Assembly (NCBI GenBank): GCA_947568835.1
Contig: OX387603.1
Coordinates: 12,734,651 to 12,798,650 of the forward strand
Source of the DNA: Protonemura montana
Lineage: Eukaryota; Arthropoda; Insecta; Plecoptera; Nemouridae
Length of the DNA stretch: 64,000 nucleotides
Direction of reading: 5' to 3'
A model generated the notes under the pieces. That model was not told where the DNA came from, ran no database searches, and saw nothing but the letters and a program-made list of their open reading frames with translations. Every line of letters begins with the position of its first letter. The stretch's first letter is position 1. Of the stretch, positions 61,263 to 64,000 are shown one piece after another. The translations under genes and the position numbers were made by a program.

Positions 61263-62334
61263 TAAGTGAACTTATACGTGAACAATAAAACACTTTGCGC
61301 ATTGCAAGCATTTGCAATTTAAATTATATTCTAATCCTCTTTACACTCTGGGAGTTAATGTACGCTCTGATTTCTGGCATCCCCAAACTTCTTATAAATG
61401 ATGAGAGATCTTGCGTGGTTCTAACCTAACCTTGTAAATACTATAGTTTGTATTGTGTAAATGCTCGTACAACAGTCTAGGAAAGTAGGGAAAACAATAC
61501 TTAGACTTCGAGGAACATGTCTCTTCAAAGTATTTTAGGTCAAGCATGACGTTGACGTACAAGCACACAGAACAACTCTCCTTAGCTAGCGATGCTTTAA
61601 ACTTTCCATCTCTCGTTCTCTAGTGGCGAGCACCAAACAGAGGTGAGCAGAGGTAAAAGTTCAATCTGTTAAAACTTGCCAAAAACAATCGCTTCTATTC
61701 ATTTAATTTTGTTTGACGCTTTTTGCACTTATTTCCAACTCCGCTTATTAGTTACTCGCTTGCCTTGATGATAACGAAGCACTCTCGAGGTGAGATATTG
61801 TGTAAACCTACTTAGGCAGAAGTTGTGGGGTGACTGAGAGAAAATAATAACGATGATGAGAAGGAGGTGGAGGAAGAGAACATACTTACTTAATTAAGAA
61901 ATCGGTTTTAGACTGTTGAAAGTTTTATCAGGTCGTGCCAAATTTGTAGGTACACACAGCTAGAGTAGCATCTCTATGAGCAAAAAGCCAGAGAGGCATA
62001 TTTTATATATCTATGCAATCGCAAAGTATCAACACTGTTAGATATGACTTAACACCCCTGCCTAAGGCTTGCGGTTCTACTGTAGAGCACATTTTGTTCA
62101 CAATATTTGTTAACCTAAATATTTCCTACGAAACAAGTGTTTGTGAAATAGCATACTTGACACAGAAACCAGCAAGCAAAGCCTCCCCTACTCTCAACCC
62201 TTTCGTGTTCTGCTCCCCCTCCCCTCCCCCAACACCGCCACCATCATGTTTGGTTAAAAAAAAATGCGTGCACGCACGCTGACACGCACGAAGTTCCAAA
62301 AACCCCCGTTCCATTCCATCCCAACCCCAAATCT

Positions 62335-62346
62335 CCCCCCCCCCCC
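62335..62346. repeat. Poly(C) run of 12
   Basis: CCCCCCCCCCCC in a C-rich stretch (62160-62355) with CCCCTCCCCTCCCCC upstream. A possible G-quadruplex or triplex-prone region on the G strand. Confidence 0.85.
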
Positions 62347-64000
62347 GAACCCCGTAATAATAGGGCTATTAGTTGAATATGCCAACTTTTCATTATCATA
62401 ATACCCATATTAAACTTCTTAATTTCATTGATACTAATAGGTCAGACGATCGAATGACTTTACGACCCGGCATGCTGAAATGTAGTGATTGATTCCGTGT
62501 GATTATTAATCGTTACATAATAGGTGGTGTGCTAGGTAAGTGGGTGGGTAACAATTTGGCGGTCGTGGCAACTAGCAGTGGAAAAGCAGAAATCTGGTGT
62601 AAATATTTGAAGCGTTCTATTGATCTCCACCGTGCGCGCTGCATGCGCTCTGTGAGAAGGTGACGGTGACGGTGGCTGCAGGGCTAGTGGGCAAATGGTG
62701 GACCGCGATTCGGGGATGGAACGCAAGGGACAATTTCTCATCGGTACATTTTTAACATTCTCTGTTGTCCTTTGAAAGTTAAAATTATTTTTAATTTTAT
62801 TGTTTTTTTTTGTTTGTGACCTTGTTTTCGTTACATGTTTTTTTAATTTTTTTGCAATAAGGGTCAGTTTTATGAAATTTTGAACTATGAGCTGAAACTG
62901 ACGGAAATATTTAAATTTCACTGGATGTTTTTGAAAGTTTCTTCAACTAGGAAATGAGATTTTGGTAAAACCAAGCCTAGGTTAACTTAATTAATGGAAT
63001 TTTACGTTTGCCAGCAGAAGATTGATTTTGAATGGTTGAGGATGAAATCAGTGTGTGATCAACGTTATTGATAAAAGGAATAAGTAGTCTTGAAGTTACA
63101 ATTGATGACGGATACCTAAGAAAACAGATTTGAACCCCACGCGGCCCTTTTGAACATTATCGACAGTGCGTTACGCGTTGGAAGATATCTTTTATATATG
63201 TGGAACGCTGGAAGTATTCAAAATGAATGGCGGCGTTCCAACAGCAATGAATATCGTTGTAATATTCCCTAGTCCCAAGCCAAATTAGGCAAAAATCGAT
63301 GCACGCGATGAAAATTTTATACAAAACTGCATTCATTGGTAGAATATCCTCTGCATGGCTTGGATTTACATAGAGTACTTCAGCCTCCAGCCATCATGAA
63401 TGGAAACTCCAACAGACAATTTTTTGCAAGAATTTTATCAAAATCGAGAGAAAATCTAAGCATATATAATATACGTACTCTGATATGATTGGAAAAATCT
63501 AGAAAACTGTACCACTATCAGCATTGGTTCTAAAATGTGCTTCGAACTTTTTAAAAATAAAAAACACACATTCGAAATAATTTCCGTTTCATTTGAGCCC
63601 AGCAAAAAAGGCGTTCAATCTTTCACCGCCGCCATGTTGTGTAACGTAGACCGTTGAGCAAGCAGGAATAAGGAGGGAAACTACGAGCAGGACACGCAGC
63701 CGCGGTTTGCTGGCTGTATAATCAAGTAAAGTGCAAGAAAACGAAATCATCGTGCTTAAAATGCAAGCCACTGCCGCTGCCAACTGTAATCGTACGTAAA
63801 AACCGCACTGCCACCACTCCATGGTATTCACTCTCGCTTGTTGCTGGTCGATTGCCCTACCTCACTCTGCGGCGTCGCAGTTTTGAGCTGGACGTTATTC
63901 ATAATTCATAACTGATAAACATGGAGAACGAAAGATTAAATGACTTTTCAAAAGGAATATATTTTGTATACGGGTGTACCTATAGTCGCCCTTTTTGGTA

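Larger units (their letters stand above)
22232..64000 (+). other. Probable intron 1 of the channel gene (open-ended)
   Basis: From the donor at 22232 I found no + strand block matching the next expected channel sequence (the linker into segment S1 of domain I). The intron is therefore at least 41.7 kb, if no exon was overlooked. It is filled with repeats and fragments of LINEs, SINEs and MITEs, listed separately. No other convincing gene on either strand was seen within it. Confidence 0.55.

Noticed and set aside
63589-63831. Minus ORF with hydrophobic segments
   Set aside because: No recognised family, and no splice or transcript evidence can be seen from the sequence.
1-64000. CRISPR array, bacterial operon or prophage
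   Set aside because: The only regular arrays are the 24-bp minisatellite and CCTAA repeats, without spacers. Gene structure is intron-containing and eukaryotic.

Overview
The window looks like nuclear DNA of an arthropod, probably an insect with a large, repeat-rich genome. It is AT-rich and intron-rich. It has no operons, ribosome binding sites or long intact ORFs. It carries a pure (CCTAA)n/(TTAGG)n array, the usual insect telomere motif, and exons of two recognisable animal genes. Species cannot be named from the sequence.

Genes. At the left edge (281-1868, + strand) are the last three coding exons of a sorting nexin of the SNX1/SNX2 type (retromer SNX-BAR subunit), all phase 0, followed by an AT-rich 3' UTR. 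At 21953-22231 (+) is the first coding exon of a voltage-gated cation channel of the Na-channel-60E type (NaCP60E/DSC1/BSC1). A GC-rich leader with upstream ORFs precedes it. No further channel exon was found, so the rest of the window (22232-64000) is probably one very long first intron. Between the two genes are two candidate exons of an unidentified acidic protein (6125-6187, 7034-7262) and one weaker candidate coiled-coil exon (10203-10317).

Mobile elements dominate the rest. The clearest is a complete non-autonomous hAT-like transposon at 3200-4158, with an exact 8-bp target duplication, 19/21 matching terminal repeats, AAATATGC subterminal motifs and an internal 24-bp minisatellite. Other elements are a SINE family whose best copy (9725-10092) has a 5S-rRNA-like head; a decayed I-type LINE (14083-15334, -) with RNase H motifs whose 3' tail resembles the SINE tail; two other LINE 3' ends (47636-47919 +, 53726-54085 -); a tRNA-like SINE family; and four copies of one inverted-repeat element within 3.8 kb (34.4-38.2 kb). 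There are also two smaller MITE or snapback families and a 45-bp GC-rich core seen four times.

The two genes share a strand but nothing ties them functionally: SNX1/2 acts in endosome-to-Golgi retrieval, NaCP60E in membrane excitability. No CRISPR array, prokaryotic system or viral genome was seen. The most unusual signals are the 5S-headed SINE and its probable LINE partner, the hAT-like element, and the uORFs before the channel.
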